Assembly: GCA_016710365.1 (NCBI GenBank)
Contig: JADJVW010000001.1
Span: forward strand, 62,001 to 126,000
Direction of reading: 5' to 3'
Origin: Candidatus Caldilinea saccharophila
Lineage (GTDB): Bacteria; Chloroflexota; Anaerolineae; Caldilineales; Caldilineaceae
DNA: 64,000 nucleotides
A program made the position numbers and the translations under genes. Below the pieces are notes generated by a model that was not told where the DNA came from, searched no databases, and worked only from the letters and a program-made list of their open reading frames with translations. Positions 53,353 through 63,337 of this stretch are shown here, one piece after another; positions within the stretch are counted from its first letter, which is position 1, and each line of letters starts with the position of its first letter.

Positions 53353-55090
53353 TCACGCTGCGCTGGGCCGCAGATCCTGCACGTTGAGTTGCAGCCGCCG
53401 ATTCCCTTGCCACTCGTTGACTTCGATCTGAAAAGCAAGGTCGATGCGGCTGCCTTCGGTCAAATGGGTCGCCCACTCACCCTGTTGGAAGGCGATCGCA
53501 TCAAAGACGACGCCATGCGCCCCTTCATCCACCACCAGGCGCAGATGTTTGCCGTTGCCGACGGTGCGCACCCCGCGCACGCCCACGTTGTGCGCCAGCA
53601 ATGTGGGCGGCGGGTTCTCCTGCCCGGTCGGTTCAAGGCGCGCAAACTGCTCGACAAGCCCCCAGTTGATCGACCCCAGCGGCGTCACCGCGTCGATCAC
53701 GATCGTCGGACGCAGCGCCGTGCGATCGGCCAGCGTGTGCGCCGCCAGCGCGTGCAGCGCCTCACGAAACGCCGGTAAATTTGCCCGCGCCACCGTGAAA
53801 CCGGCCGCCAGATGGTGGCCGCCATGCCGCACCAGCAGATGGCTGACCTCGTCCAGCGCCTGGCTGATATTGAACTCCGGGATGCTGCGCGCACTGCCGC
53901 GCGCAGCATCGACATCGTGGTGCATCACCACCGCCAGGGCGATAGTAGCGGTCGGTCAGCCGGCCCGCGACCAACCCAACGATGCCATGCTCGAAGTGTT
54001 CGCTGCCCACGATGAAGATCGCCGGATCGTCGGCCATGACCGCGGCGAGCTGGCTCTCGGCCTCGCTCTGTGCGGCTTCCGTCAGCGTGCGCCGGCGTTC
54101 GTTGAAGCTGTTGAGCGTGCTGGCCAGGGTGTGCGCCTCGGTGGCGTCGTGCGTGCGCAACAGGCGATACGCCAATTTCGCATCGCCCAGCCGCCCGGCC
54201 GCGTTGAGCCGCGGCGCCAGCCGGAAGGAAATCGCCGTTGCGTCCACCAGGCCGGCGCGCAGATCGGATTGCAACATCAGCGCTTCCAGGCCGACGCGCG
54301 GCGTGCTGTTGATCGCGGCCAGACCGCGGCGCACCAGGCTGCGGTTCTCGCCAAGCAGCGGCATCATATCCGCCACTGTGCCCAGCGCCACGAGATCGAG
54401 CAGGCTGGCTTCCACCTCCGCGGCTTGCTCCGGCTTGAGCGGGCACCAGCGCTCCTGGGAGGCGGCGCGCAACACGGCCTGCGCCAGCCGAAAGGTAACG
54501 CCCACCCCGGCCAGCCGGTCGAACTTGCTGGGACAATCGGGCCGGCGCGGGTTGATCACCGCCAGCGCGGGCGGCAACTCCTTTCCCACCGAGTGATGGT
54601 CGGTGACGATGACGTCCAAGTGGTGCTCCACCGCGCAGGCCACCTCATACAACGAGCGGATGCCACAGTCCACGGTGATCAGCAACTGCGCCTGTCCGGC
54701 AATGCGCAGCACAGCATCGACGTTGAGGCCATACCCTTCATCAACGCGGTCGGGAATATAAGGGCCTACGTGACCGCCAAGCGCCTGCAACGCGATAACC
54801 AGCAGCGCCGTCGAAGCGACGCCATCAACGTCAAAGTCGCCGTAGACGCAGATGGTCTCCTGCTTCTGCAGCGCCTTGAGAATGCGCCGCACCGCCTGCG
54901 TCATGTCGCGCAATTTGTACGGGTTTTCGACGGCCGCGTGTTCGCCATCCAGAAAGGCGCGCACTTGCTGCGGAGTAGCGACGCCGCGATTGTACAGAAT
55001 TTGCGCCAACAGCGGATGTTCGGGAACCGCGTGCAGAAACGCTTCCGGTGCAACAGGCTTGATCGACCAATGGGCTTGACGGTGTGGCAT
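53353..55090 (-). CDS. recJ: Single-stranded-DNA exonuclease RecJ, frameshifted
   Basis: About 578-aa 5'-3' ssDNA exonuclease of the DHH family. Start at ATG 55088-55090 (MPHRQAHWSIKP). DHH motifs include ICVYGDFDVDGVASTALL, LLITVDCGIRSLYE and VIVTDHHSVGKELPP; DHHA1 includes HGIVGLVAGRLTDRYYRP. At about 53935 one extra G (CCTGGCGG for CCTGCGG) breaks the frame. Removing it gives RYYRPAVVMHHD and continues with ARGSARSIPEFNISQALDE and HGGHHLAAGFTV, then the OB domain. RecJ is a housekeeping repair gene, so this break is likely a sequencing error. Divergent from the methyltransferase over 59 nt. Confidence 0.92.
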
Positions 55091-55149
55091 GGTATGATTA
55101 TACCGGTGTAGCGAGCTTGCCCCAATCGACAAAAGGCGAATCCAGCACA

Positions 55150-55970
55150 ATGACGGTTCTAGCCACCGACCCGGCCTATCTTGCCGATCAATACAGCACT
55201 GCCGAGAAACTGCGCGTCCGGCAAGCAGCGCATAGCTTGTACAGCGCTCGCGCCGACGACTTCTTTGCGTGGGCGTGGCGCTGCTCGACCTGACGCCTGG
55301 TTTGTTGGTGGCGGATGTCGGCTGTGGGCCGGGCGCCTATCATCCGCTGCTGCACGCGGCCGGCTGTCGCATGGTCGGCATCGACGCCTCGTTGGGCATG
55401 GCGACGGAGACACAGCGTCAGGCGCGGCGCGCGCACCTCGCCGTCCATGCGGTGCAGGCCGGCGCCGAACATCTGCCGCTCGCCACAGCCAGTGTGGATC
55501 GACTGCTGGCGAATCACATGCTCTACCACGTTGCGGATCAGCGCGCGGCGTTGCGCAAGATGCAGCGCGTGCTCAAGCCCGGCGGCAGCGTGCTGCTGGC
55601 GACCAATGCGTCCGACGCCAGCGATGTGCTCTATCGGGCGCACTGTGACGCCGCGCGGACGCTTGGCTACACGCCGGCCCCGCGCGTGACAGACCGTTTC
55701 CATCTCAGCCATCAGGCGCTTGTGCAGGAATTCTTTCCCGACGTTGCCGTCCACGTGCGCCGCGATGCCTTTATCTTTCCCACGCTCGACGCCGCCTTGC
55801 GCTATTATCTGAGCGGCATCGTCGAGCTGATCGAAGCGGCGCCCGCGGATGGCAGCTATGTGCGCCGCCTGACGCCTTTGGTGCGCGAACAATTGAGCAG
55901 CCTGCTGGATGGCGAAGGCAAATTGCACATCCCTAAAGACGCAGGTTGTTTTGTGGCGCGCAAGCAGTAG
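55150..55970 (+). CDS. SAM-dependent class I methyltransferase, frameshifted
   Basis: About 274-aa methyltransferase. It starts TVLATDPAYLADQYSTAEKL. At a G3 run near 55270 one missing G breaks the frame; restoring it joins ARADDFFAW to GVALLDLTPGLLVADVGCGPG, the SAM-binding motif I. Motif II-like MVGIDASLGM, EHLPLATASVDRLLANHMLYHV and LRKMQRVLKPGGSVLLATN follow. Substrate unknown. Confidence 0.82.
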
Positions 55971-55981
55971 AATGGTGCGAC

Positions 55982-57374
55982 ATGTCGGAAACTCTTGATC
56001 GGATGCGCCGGCTGCACAATCTGCGCCCGCGCCAGAGTCAGCCAGAGCTGACCTACATTCCCATCGACGAATCAGGCGATCCGCTGCCGCCGCGGCGCGC
56101 TTCCCGCGCGGCCGGCTGGAGGAACTGCTCCCCGGCGTCGAGCTAGAAAATGCCGCGGGCAAATGTTATGTCACCACCGTCGCCACACCATTGGACGCGG
56201 CGCGCGGCGGCGATCCATTGGCGCGCGCGCTCGACGCCCCGCTCGCGGCGCTGGCGCCTTTTCACCCGGATTTCCGGCTGGAGCACGCGGGCGACTTTGC
56301 CAGCGCCGCGTTTGTCGACACCGAAACCACCGGGTTGGGCGCCGGCGCCGGCGTCTATGCCTTTCTGGTCGGCGTCGGCACGTTCGAGATCTGGCCGCCG
56401 CCCGTCGATGCTGCGACGCGCCCTCGGCCCCTCGCCCCTACTCACTTTGTCGTCCGTCAATTCTTCATGCGTCATCCGGGCGAAGAGGCAGCGTTGCTTG
56501 CCGCGGTCGCTGAAGTCGTGGGGCGATGCAGGCTAATGGTCACCTTCAACGGCCGCGGTTTTGACCTGCCGCTGCTGCGCGCCCGTTATCGGCAGAACCG
56601 GCCGCTCCTGCCGCGCCCCACCGCAGCGTCGAGTTGTTCGAGGAGGACCGTCCGCACCTCGATCTGCTGCTGCCCGCGCGGCGGCTGTGGCGACGGCGGC
56701 TGCAAAGCTGCCGGCTGATCCATTTAGAACAGCAGATCCTGGGGATACAACGCACGGAGGAAGATGTGTCGGGCGCGCTGATCCCACAGCTCTATCTCGA
56801 CTATCTGCGCACCCAACAGGCCGGTGCGATGCGCTGCGTCTTCTATCACAACCGTGAAGACATCATTTCGATGGTGGCGCTCGGCAACCACCTGGTGCGC
56901 GCCTATCAGTCATCGCTGGAGCAGATCGACGAGTTGCCTGCCGCTGATCTGCTCTCTCTGGCAACCTGTTATTTGCGGCAAGGGGAGGCGGAGCTGGCCG
57001 AGCGCGCCTATCGCACGGCCGCGGAAATGGCGGGAGATGACCGGCTGCGCGCCGATGTTTTTGCGCAGTGGGCGTCATTGCTCAAGCGGCAGGCACGCTG
57101 GGCGGAGGCGGCCGATCTTTGGCAACGCTGGTTGAGCTCGGGGGCCGGCGGCAACGTGCTTCCCTTTATCGAGCTGGCAAAGTATCATGAATGGCGCACA
57201 GGCGATCTCGAACAGGCGGAAATGTGGGCAGCGTGGGGATTGCACACCGTGGAGTCGGCGCTGGCACATCAGCGGCTGCCCGGTCAAATGGCCGATCTGC
57301 GCCATCGCCTGGCGCGCCTTCAACGCAAACGCAGCGGTCGTCAACAAAAGGATGAAGGAGCATCAGGCGCATAA
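55982..57374 (+). CDS. YprB-like ribonuclease H-fold exonuclease with TPRs, frameshifted twice
   Basis: About 464-aa protein in three frames. It starts SETLDRMRRLHNLRPRQSQ; a shift near 56100 leads to RFPRGRLEELLPGVELENAAGKCYV and the DEDD exonuclease motif FVDTETTGLGAGAGVYAFL, then MVTFNGRGFDLPLL. A shift near 56615 leads to ELFEEDRPHLDLLLPARRLW, FYHNREDIISMVAL (final catalytic Asp region) and a TPR domain to the end (DLLSLATCYLRQGEAELAERAYRTA). YprB proteins are RNase H-like 3'-5' exonucleases of unclear role. The motifs line up in order, so the breaks look artefactual. Confidence 0.8.
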
Positions 57375-57535
57375 AAAAGACAGCCTGACAACATCATCAA
57401 CACATGATGTGTACAAAATAGGTATTCATCACATTTCAGGCGTCCATGCAAGCATCTCTGTCGAGTCACTTTCATGCAGAGAAATTACGGGACGCGCCAA
57501 TTTCTACATAAACCATTGAAAATGGAGGAAAAGCA

Positions 57536-57925
57536 ATGAGCTACAAGTTCCCCAGCCCAGAATGGGTCGAGTCCTTCTACGAGCAGATCAACGGCAGCGA
57601 CGCCTACGCCAATGCCGCCAAGACCTGGGAAGGTGACATCACACTGGTGATCGAAGGCAGCGCCGGCATTTATCTGGATCTCTGGCACGGCAAATGCCGC
57701 GCGGCGGAGTTCATGGCCGACCCCGACGCCAAAAGCCCTGAATTCAAAATCACGGCGGACATGGAAAAGTGGAAAAAAGTATTGGCAGGTAAGCTCGACC
57801 CCGTGCAAGGCATGGTGACGCGCCAGATCAAGCTTGACGGCAACCTGGTGAAGATCATGAAGAACGTCAAGGCCGCGCAGGAGCTGGTGCGTTGCGCCAC
57901 GCGCGTGCCCACCGTCTACGAGTAG
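57536..57925 (+). CDS. SCP2 sterol-binding domain protein
   Basis: 129-aa single-domain protein of the SCP2 fold: WVESFYEQINGSDAYANAAKTWEGD, AGIYLDLWHGKCRAAEF, EFKITADMEKWKKVLAGKLDP and MVTRQIKLDGNLVKIMKNVK. SCP2 proteins bind lipids or acyl chains in a hydrophobic pocket. GGAGG precedes the start. Followed after 36 nt by an alcohol dehydrogenase, so the pair may handle a lipid-derived alcohol. Confidence 0.88.
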   Translation: MSYKFPSPEWVESFYEQINGSDAYANAAKTWEGDITLVIEGSAGIYLDLWHGKCRAAEFMADPDAKSPEFKITADMEKWKKVLAGKLDPVQGMVTRQIKLDGNLVKIMKNVKAAQELVRCATRVPTVYE

Positions 57926-57961
57926 ACTCTATCTAGTAACTTTTATCTAGAGGGAGGGAAT

Positions 57962-59125
57962 ATGTGGTACTTTTCTTCACCCTTCGTCGTCTTTGGCGAT
58001 GAAGCGCTCAGTCATCTGGAACAGTTGACCGGTGAGCGCGCCCTGATTGTCACCGACGCCACGCTGGCCAAGCTAGGCATTGCCGCGCGCATCGAAGCGG
58101 CCTTCCACAAAGCGGGCATCGAGACGCGCGTCTTTGCCGAAGTCGAGCCGGAGCCGAGCCTGCAAACGGCGCAGCGGGGCGCGCAGGTTGCGATCGAGTT
58201 TGCGCCGGACTGGATCGTCGGTCTGGGCGGCGGCAGCCCGATGGATGCGTCAAAGGCCATCTGGGCGATGTACGAGCATCCCGGCCTCGACGCGACCGAG
58301 ATCAACCCGATGGTGACGCTTGGCTTGGACAAGGCGAAACTGATCGCCATTCCTACGACCAGCGGCACCGGCAGCGAGGCCACCTGGGCGCTGGTGCTCA
58401 CCGACACCGAGGAAAAGCGCAAGTTCAGCACCGGCAGCCGCGAGTTGGTGCCGACGCTCGCCATTATCGACCCCACGCTGACGCAGGGCCTGCCTGCACG
58501 CATCACCGCGGACACCGGCCTCGACGCGCTGACGCACGCCATCGAAGGGTATGTGACGACGTGGCGCAATGATTTCTCCGACGGGCTTTGTCTCAAGGCG
58601 ACGCAACTGGTCTTCGACTATCTGGCGCGTGTGGTGCGCGACGGCAACGACCTCGAAGCGCGCGAGCACATGGGCAACGCGGCGACGATCGCGGGGCTGG
58701 GTTTTGGGAACGCCAATCTGGGACTTGCTCATGCGATGGGGCACAGCTTTGGCTCGCTCTTCAAGCAGCCGCACGGTCGCGCGGTCGCGCTCTATCTGCC
58801 CTACACCATCGACTTCACAACCAACGCCGTGATGGGACGTTACGCCGACATCGCCCGTTTCGTGGGCTTCACCGACAGCCGCGACGAAGAAGAAGGCGGC
58901 CGCTTGCTGGCCGAGAAGGTGCGCGAACTGGCGCGCGCCGTGCAACAGCCTCTGTGCGTCGCCGACTTTGGCATCGACCGCGCGGATTTCCGCGAAATGT
59001 TGCCAAAACTGGTCGAATACGCCGAGCAGGACACGCAATTCTTCACCGCGCCGCGCATCCCCGAATCCGAGGAACTGGCGCAGATGTTTGAATACATCTA
59101 CGAAGGCAAGCCGATCGACTTTTAA
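57962..59125 (+). CDS. Iron-containing (group III) alcohol dehydrogenase
   Basis: 387-aa NAD(P)-dependent alcohol dehydrogenase of the Fe-ADH group. GLGGGSPMDASKAIW is the dinucleotide-binding loop, IAIPTTSGTGSEATWALVLTD the conserved core, and DALTHAIEGYVTTW, LAHAMGHSFGSLFKQPHGRAVAL supply the metal-binding Asp/His residues. Substrate unknown. AGGGAGGG lies just before the ATG. Confidence 0.95.
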   Translation: MWYFSSPFVVFGDEALSHLEQLTGERALIVTDATLAKLGIAARIEAAFHKAGIETRVFAEVEPEPSLQTAQRGAQVAIEFAPDWIVGLGGGSPMDASKAIWAMYEHPGLDATEINPMVTLGLDKAKLIAIPTTSGTGSEATWALVLTDTEEKRKFSTGSRELVPTLAIIDPTLTQGLPARITADTGLDALTHAIEGYVTTWRNDFSDGLCLKATQLVFDYLARVVRDGNDLEAREHMGNAATIAGLGFGNANLGLAHAMGHSFGSLFKQPHGRAVALYLPYTIDFTTNAVMGRYADIARFVGFTDSRDEEEGGRLLAEKVRELARAVQQPLCVADFGIDRADFREMLPKLVEYAEQDTQFFTAPRIPESEELAQMFEYIYEGKPIDF

Positions 59126-59147
59126 GAACTGCCTGAAGAGGGACAAA

Positions 59148-59355
59148 CTCGACGCAGAGGCGCGGGGCGGCAGAGGTTCGCAGAGAAAAAGCAAAAGCTT
59201 GCGGCAAGCATTCTCTGCGCTTACTCGGCATCTCTGCGCCTCTCTGCGTCAAAGAGGGAAGCTTCTCAAACAGCCTTTAAAGGAAGCTGGCGACCGAGCG
59301 ATAAAAATGCTTCTCTCTGCGATCCTCTGCACCTAAGCATCTCTGCGTCAAAAGC
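59148..59355. repeat. Dispersed GACGCAGAG inverted-repeat element (full, with extra copy)
   Basis: GACGCAGAGGCGCGGGGCGGCAG...CGCAGAGAAAAAGC and the complementary CATCTCTGCGCCTCTCTGCGTC at about 59228-59250 form a full element. A further arm CTCTGCGATCCTCTGCACC...CATCTCTGCGTC follows to 59355. It fills the 255-nt gap before the dehydratase gene, whose AAGGAG ribosome site begins right after it. Confidence 0.8.
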
Positions 59356-59380
59356 AATTTTCAAAATAAGGAGAAGGTTT

Positions 59381-60544
59381 ATGCGGATTACAGCGATTAC
59401 GCCGATGGTGCTTGGCACGCAGTGGCGGAATCTGGTTATCGTCAAAGTTGAAACGGATGAAGGCATCGTCGGCGTTGGCGAGAGCCGCCCGATCAACAAA
59501 GTGGAGGCGGCCATCGGCTATGTGCGCGACGTGGCCGATCGCTTCGTCATCGGGCTGGATCCCTTTGACATCGAGCTGCTGGTGCGCCGGCTGACGGTGG
59601 AGGATTACGGCCGGCCTGGCGAGCTTGCGATGACCGGGCTGGCGATGATCGAAATGGCCTGCTGGGACATCATCGGCAAGGCGCTCAACCAGCCGGTCTA
59701 TCGGCTGCTGGGCGGCGCGGTGCGCAACCGCATCAAGGCGTATGGCAACGGCTGGTACACGGTCGAACGCACGCCCGAGGAGTTCGCCGCGGCGGCCAAA
59801 CGTGCGGTCGCCAAAGGCTATCACGCGCTCAAGTTCGACCCCTTTGGCGCCGGCTACTATGAAGCGGAGCGCGCCGAAAAATTGAAGACCATCAGCCTGG
59901 TCGAAGCGGTGCGCGACGCGGTCGGCCCGGATGTCGAGCTGCTGATCGAGATGCACGGTCGCTTCAACCCGGTGACAGCCGTCGAGATGACGCGTGCGCT
60001 GGCGCCTTTCCAGCCCAGTTGGGTCGAGGAGCCGGTGCCGCCCGCCAACCTGCCCGCGCTCAAGAAGGTGGCCGATGCAGTGGCGCCGCTGGGCATCCCC
60101 GTGGCGACGGGCGAGCGCATCCACACGCTGCACGAATATCGCGAACTGCTCGAACTGCACGCGGCCGACATCATCCAGCCCGACATTGCCCACTTCGGCG
60201 GCATCTTGAACACCAAGAAATTGGCGGCATGGGCGGACATTTACTACGTGCTGATGGCGCCGCACAACGTGGGCGGGCCGATTGCCACGGCGGCCGCGCT
60301 GCATCTCGCCGCGTGTACGCCCAACTTCAAGATTCAGGAGAATTTCAACGACTTCGACGAGTCGTATGTGCTCGCCTCCGCGCCAGGGTTGCCCAGCGTG
60401 GCGGATGGCTACTTCCCGCTGCCCACTGGCCCTGGGCTGGGCGTCACCCTGGACGAGGAGGTCGTGCGCGCCAATCCAGAGCAACGCATCAACTTCAATT
60501 TGTTCAAGGATGATTGGCACAAACGCAAAGCGCGCATGGAATAG
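59381..60544 (+). CDS. Enolase-superfamily sugar-acid dehydratase (mandelate racemase/galactonate dehydratase-like)
   Basis: 387-aa TIM-barrel enzyme. RITAITPMVLGTQWRNLVIVKV begins the capping domain. The barrel has YHALKFDPFGAGYYEA (Lys general base), LLIEMHGRFN and WVEEPVPPANL and VATGERIHTLHEY for the three acidic metal ligands, QPDIAHFGGI, and APHNVGGPIATAAALHLAA with the active-site His. This arrangement suits dehydration of sugar acids. It may connect to the sugar cluster at 15-24 kb, but no operon link exists. Confidence 0.9.
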   Translation: MRITAITPMVLGTQWRNLVIVKVETDEGIVGVGESRPINKVEAAIGYVRDVADRFVIGLDPFDIELLVRRLTVEDYGRPGELAMTGLAMIEMACWDIIGKALNQPVYRLLGGAVRNRIKAYGNGWYTVERTPEEFAAAAKRAVAKGYHALKFDPFGAGYYEAERAEKLKTISLVEAVRDAVGPDVELLIEMHGRFNPVTAVEMTRALAPFQPSWVEEPVPPANLPALKKVADAVAPLGIPVATGERIHTLHEYRELLELHAADIIQPDIAHFGGILNTKKLAAWADIYYVLMAPHNVGGPIATAAALHLAACTPNFKIQENFNDFDESYVLASAPGLPSVADGYFPLPTGPGLGVTLDEEVVRANPEQRINFNLFKDDWHKRKARME

Positions 60545-60614
60545 ATTGAACGTCCGCATCTCACCCAGTCTTGACGCTGTCAACCGATCCATTCTGCCCA
60601 ACCTGGAGGCGCCG

Positions 60615-61199
60615 ATGTCTCAACCTGCCAAGCCTGACAATGCGCCCATCACCTGGCTAGCGCTGCCCGATCCCTCTGCACTAGACGCCGACGCCATCGC
60701 CCTGCTCGAAAAAGCGCGCGCCAATGTCGGCTTTCTGCCCAACGTATTCGCAGCGTACACCCTCCGCCCCGATCACATGATGCGCTGGATCAAGCTCTTC
60801 AACGCCATCCTGCGCGGCGAGTCGGGGCTGACGCCCGCCGAGCGCGAAATGATCGGCGTCGCCGTGTCCGCTGAGAACCGCTGTCTCTACTGCCTTGTCA
60901 GCCACGGCGCAGAGTTGCGGCAGTTGACCGGCGACCCGGTGCTGGCGGCGCAGATCAGCTACGATTACCGCCGCGCACCGCTCGACGCACGGCAGCGCGC
61001 CATGCTCGACTATGCCGTGAAGCTCACGCGCACACCGGTCGAATGCAGTGCAGCCGATGTCGAGCACCTGCGTGCGCTCGGCTTCTCAGAGCGTGACATT
61101 TTCGATATTGCCGAAACCACGGCCATGTTTAATTTCACCAATCGCCTGGCTTCGGCCACGGGAATGCAACCAAACCACGAGTACTACGCCCATGCCTGA
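60615..61199 (+). CDS. AhpD-like/peroxidase-related carboxymuconolactone decarboxylase family protein
   Basis: 194-aa protein. Start at ATG 60615 after TGGAGG; open frame further upstream is not used. ENRCLYCLVSHGAELRQL contains the CxxC and His of AhpD-type hydroperoxidase proteins. The opening (KPDNAPITWLALPD, GFLPNVFAAYTLRPD) and NFTNRLASATGMQPNHEY fit the peroxidase-related subgroup. Overlaps the next gene by 8 nt. Confidence 0.9.
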   Translation: MSQPAKPDNAPITWLALPDPSALDADAIALLEKARANVGFLPNVFAAYTLRPDHMMRWIKLFNAILRGESGLTPAEREMIGVAVSAENRCLYCLVSHGAELRQLTGDPVLAAQISYDYRRAPLDARQRAMLDYAVKLTRTPVECSAADVEHLRALGFSERDIFDIAETTAMFNFTNRLASATGMQPNHEYYAHA

Positions 61200-61611
61200 C
61201 ATCGCCACCCTGTTCGACCGTTGTGGCTGGACCTACGGAATGCCGGAAGCCAACCTTTGGCAGAGCACTTTTTTCACCGAAAATGAAGAGGAGTTCGATC
61301 TCTATGTGATGGTGGTGGAGGACTGGGTGCATTTTGCCGTCACGCCGTTTATGCCACCCATTCCCGTTGCCCAGACGCCGCGACTCCACGCTGCCCTGCT
61401 CAAGCTCAACCAGCAGATGCACAGCGTGCGTTTTGCCCTGGACAGCGACCACGACGTGACCCTCATCGCCGATGCTGCGGCCCAGCACCTGGACGCCGCC
61501 ACCTTCACCCAGATTCTTGAAGCAATCGTCTTCTACACAGACCGATTGGCGACGGAGTTGTGGCGCATGGCCGACGATCCAACCTATTTTTCGCCGCTGG
61601 TGCAGGAGTGA
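61192..61611 (+). CDS. YbjN-like protein
   Basis: 139-aa small protein with the YbjN/type III-secretion-chaperone-like fold pattern: TLFDRCGWTYGMPE, FDLYVMVVEDWVHFAVTPFM, LHAALLKLNQQMHSVRFALD, DVTLIADAAAQHLDAATF. Function not known. Start ATG 61192 overlaps the end of the AhpD-like gene, and the lipase gene begins 10 nt after. Confidence 0.75.
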   Translation: MPDIATLFDRCGWTYGMPEANLWQSTFFTENEEEFDLYVMVVEDWVHFAVTPFMPPIPVAQTPRLHAALLKLNQQMHSVRFALDSDHDVTLIADAAAQHLDAATFTQILEAIVFYTDRLATELWRMADDPTYFSPLVQE

Positions 61612-61621
61612 AAGCGAAAAA

Positions 61622-62461
61622 ATGATGCAAACCAATCAGCAGTTCACCTTTCGGGGCGCGGATGGCGTCGAACTCTTTGGTCAGTGCTGGATGCCCGCGC
61701 AGCCACCGCGCGGCGTCATCCTGCTGGTGCATGGCTTCGGCGAACACAGCGACCGCTATGGCAACCTTGTGGACGCACTGACAGCCGGCGATTATGCCAT
61801 CTATGCCTTCGACCATCGCGGGCATGGACGTTCGCCGGGCAAGCGGGGTCACGTCGATCACTTTGATGATTTTCTCGAAGATGTTGGGCAATTGTCGGCG
61901 CGCATCCAAGCGGAACAGCCAACCGCGCCGCACTTCCTGTTCGGCCACAGCGTGGGCGGCCTGGTGGCGCTCGCCTACGCGCTGCGCCATCCGGCTGGCC
62001 TGGCTGGTGTGATTGCGTCGGCGCCGTTGCTGGCAAAGCCCAACGTCTCTCCGCTGGTGCTGACTGTGGCGGGTCTGCTTTCGCGCGTAGCCCCAACGTT
62101 TGCGCTGGATACGAAGCTCGACCCCACCACGATCTCGCGCGATCCTGCTGAGGTGCAGCGCTACGCTTCTGATCCGATGGTGCACGCCAAGACGAGCGCG
62201 CGCGCCGGCAGCGAAGCGATGCGCTGCATCGCATGGGTGCAGGCACAGGCGGGCGCATTGCACACACCGCTTCTGCTGTATCACGGCGACGGCGATCAGC
62301 TAGTCCCGATTGCAGGCAGCCGCACCTTTTTTGCTAACGCGGGGAGCGCGGATAAAACCTTCCTGGAGTTGCCGGGAGGATATCACGAATCTCATAACGA
62401 CAACGGACGCGACGCGTTGTTTCGCCAGGTGCGCGCATGGCTGGATGCGCACACGTCCTGA
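61622..62461 (+). CDS. Alpha/beta hydrolase, monoacylglycerol lipase-like
   Basis: 279-aa lipase. RGVILLVHGFGEHSDRYGNL holds the oxyanion loop, YAFDHRGHGRSPGKRGHV follows, and FLFGHSVGGLVALAYAL is the nucleophile elbow (Ser in GHSVG). Later HGDGDQLVP and GGYHESHND provide the acid and His. Start could be either of two adjacent ATGs (61622, 61625). Confidence 0.92.
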   Translation: MMQTNQQFTFRGADGVELFGQCWMPAQPPRGVILLVHGFGEHSDRYGNLVDALTAGDYAIYAFDHRGHGRSPGKRGHVDHFDDFLEDVGQLSARIQAEQPTAPHFLFGHSVGGLVALAYALRHPAGLAGVIASAPLLAKPNVSPLVLTVAGLLSRVAPTFALDTKLDPTTISRDPAEVQRYASDPMVHAKTSARAGSEAMRCIAWVQAQAGALHTPLLLYHGDGDQLVPIAGSRTFFANAGSADKTFLELPGGYHESHNDNGRDALFRQVRAWLDAHTS

Positions 62462-62475
62462 TGGAGACCAATCGA

Positions 62476-62510
62476 AAAGTGGAGAGCATAGATGCTCTCC
62501 ACTTTGATTT
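62476..62510 (+). terminator. Rho-independent terminator after the lipase gene
   Basis: AAAGTGGAGAGCAT / ATGCTCTCCACTTT stem (62476-62505) followed by GATTTTAC: a strong intrinsic terminator for the SCP2-to-lipase group, and near the end of the convergent phasin-like gene. Confidence 0.85.
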
Positions 62511-62570
62511 TACTGGTTGACGTTGGTTGATCTGTCGCTGAGGGGCGTCGCCCCTCGCAACTCGCCCCTC

Positions 62571-63071
62571 CTACGCGTGCACCGTCTCCTGCCGCGCCAA
62601 TTCTTCGTCGAGTTTGATGTTGAGTCGGTCGATCTCCTGGTTGAGCCGTTCCAGTCGATCGCGCGTAGGAATGCCAAAATTCACCAGCATACGCTCCACC
62701 TGTTTCTCCAATTGACCCTCGATGCTTTCGCTTGTCCCAGCCACCGTGCGCGTCACTTGCTCCACATTGTCGCCAAAGCGGTGCTGAAGTGTATTGAATT
62801 GCTGCGAGGCACGGCGCTCAACTGGAGCAATGCGGTGGCTGAACGCTTTTTCCATCTCCTCGCCGCGCCGGATAGCGCCTTCCAGCAAGTTGACCCCATC
62901 CTGGTATAAATCGGCTGCCCGGTCATAAGTGCTTCCCCACACCCCGACATACACCCGCATCAGTTTACGCCCCGTCTTGCTCGCGGCGGCGAAACTGTCA
63001 GTTACTTGACTTTGCACGCGGCGCACATCAAGACGTGTAGGCGCTTCAGGTTTCAAACCATCAACTTTCAT
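62571..63071 (-). CDS. Phasin-like protein
   Basis: 166-aa, mostly helical, charged protein. Start ATG 63069-63071 after AGGAG; the longer open frame to 63167 is rejected. SQVTDSFAAASKTGRKLMRVYVGVWGSTYDRAADLY and VNLLEGAIRRGEEMEKAFSHRI resemble phasins/granule-associated PHA proteins; the C-terminal heptads (LERLNQEIDRLNIKLDEELA) are coiled coil. It may coat storage granules or act as a general scaffolding helix protein; no PHA synthase is in the window. Confidence 0.65.
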   Translation of the reverse strand: MKVDGLKPEAPTRLDVRRVQSQVTDSFAAASKTGRKLMRVYVGVWGSTYDRAADLYQDGVNLLEGAIRRGEEMEKAFSHRIAPVERRASQQFNTLQHRFGDNVEQVTRTVAGTSESIEGQLEKQVERMLVNFGIPTRDRLERLNQEIDRLNIKLDEELARQETVHA

Positions 63072-63337
63072 CGTATAGCTCCTATAGCCAATTGACTTAA
63101 AGTGACCGTATGCCGCCGCTCTATCGGCGGCAGGCTCATGACGCAATGCGTTATAAGATAATAACACGGTGCGTCATAAAAGTCAATCGTTGGCAGGCGC
63201 CGGCAATGCGCGCCAGGGGTTTGCCAGATCTCCGACTTTCCCCAACTCTACGGCGTTAGACGCCTGCCCCAAGCAATGGTAAACTGCTGTCGATCAGCTT
63301 GTTTCATCCACTAAAGCCTTTGAGGCAATCAATCGAA

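Noticed and set aside
53444..55111. 555-aa plus-strand open frame
   Set aside because: Antisense to recJ, whose DHH motifs are intact.
59348..60601. 417-aa minus-strand open frame
   Set aside because: Antisense to the enolase-superfamily dehydratase with its full set of active-site motifs.
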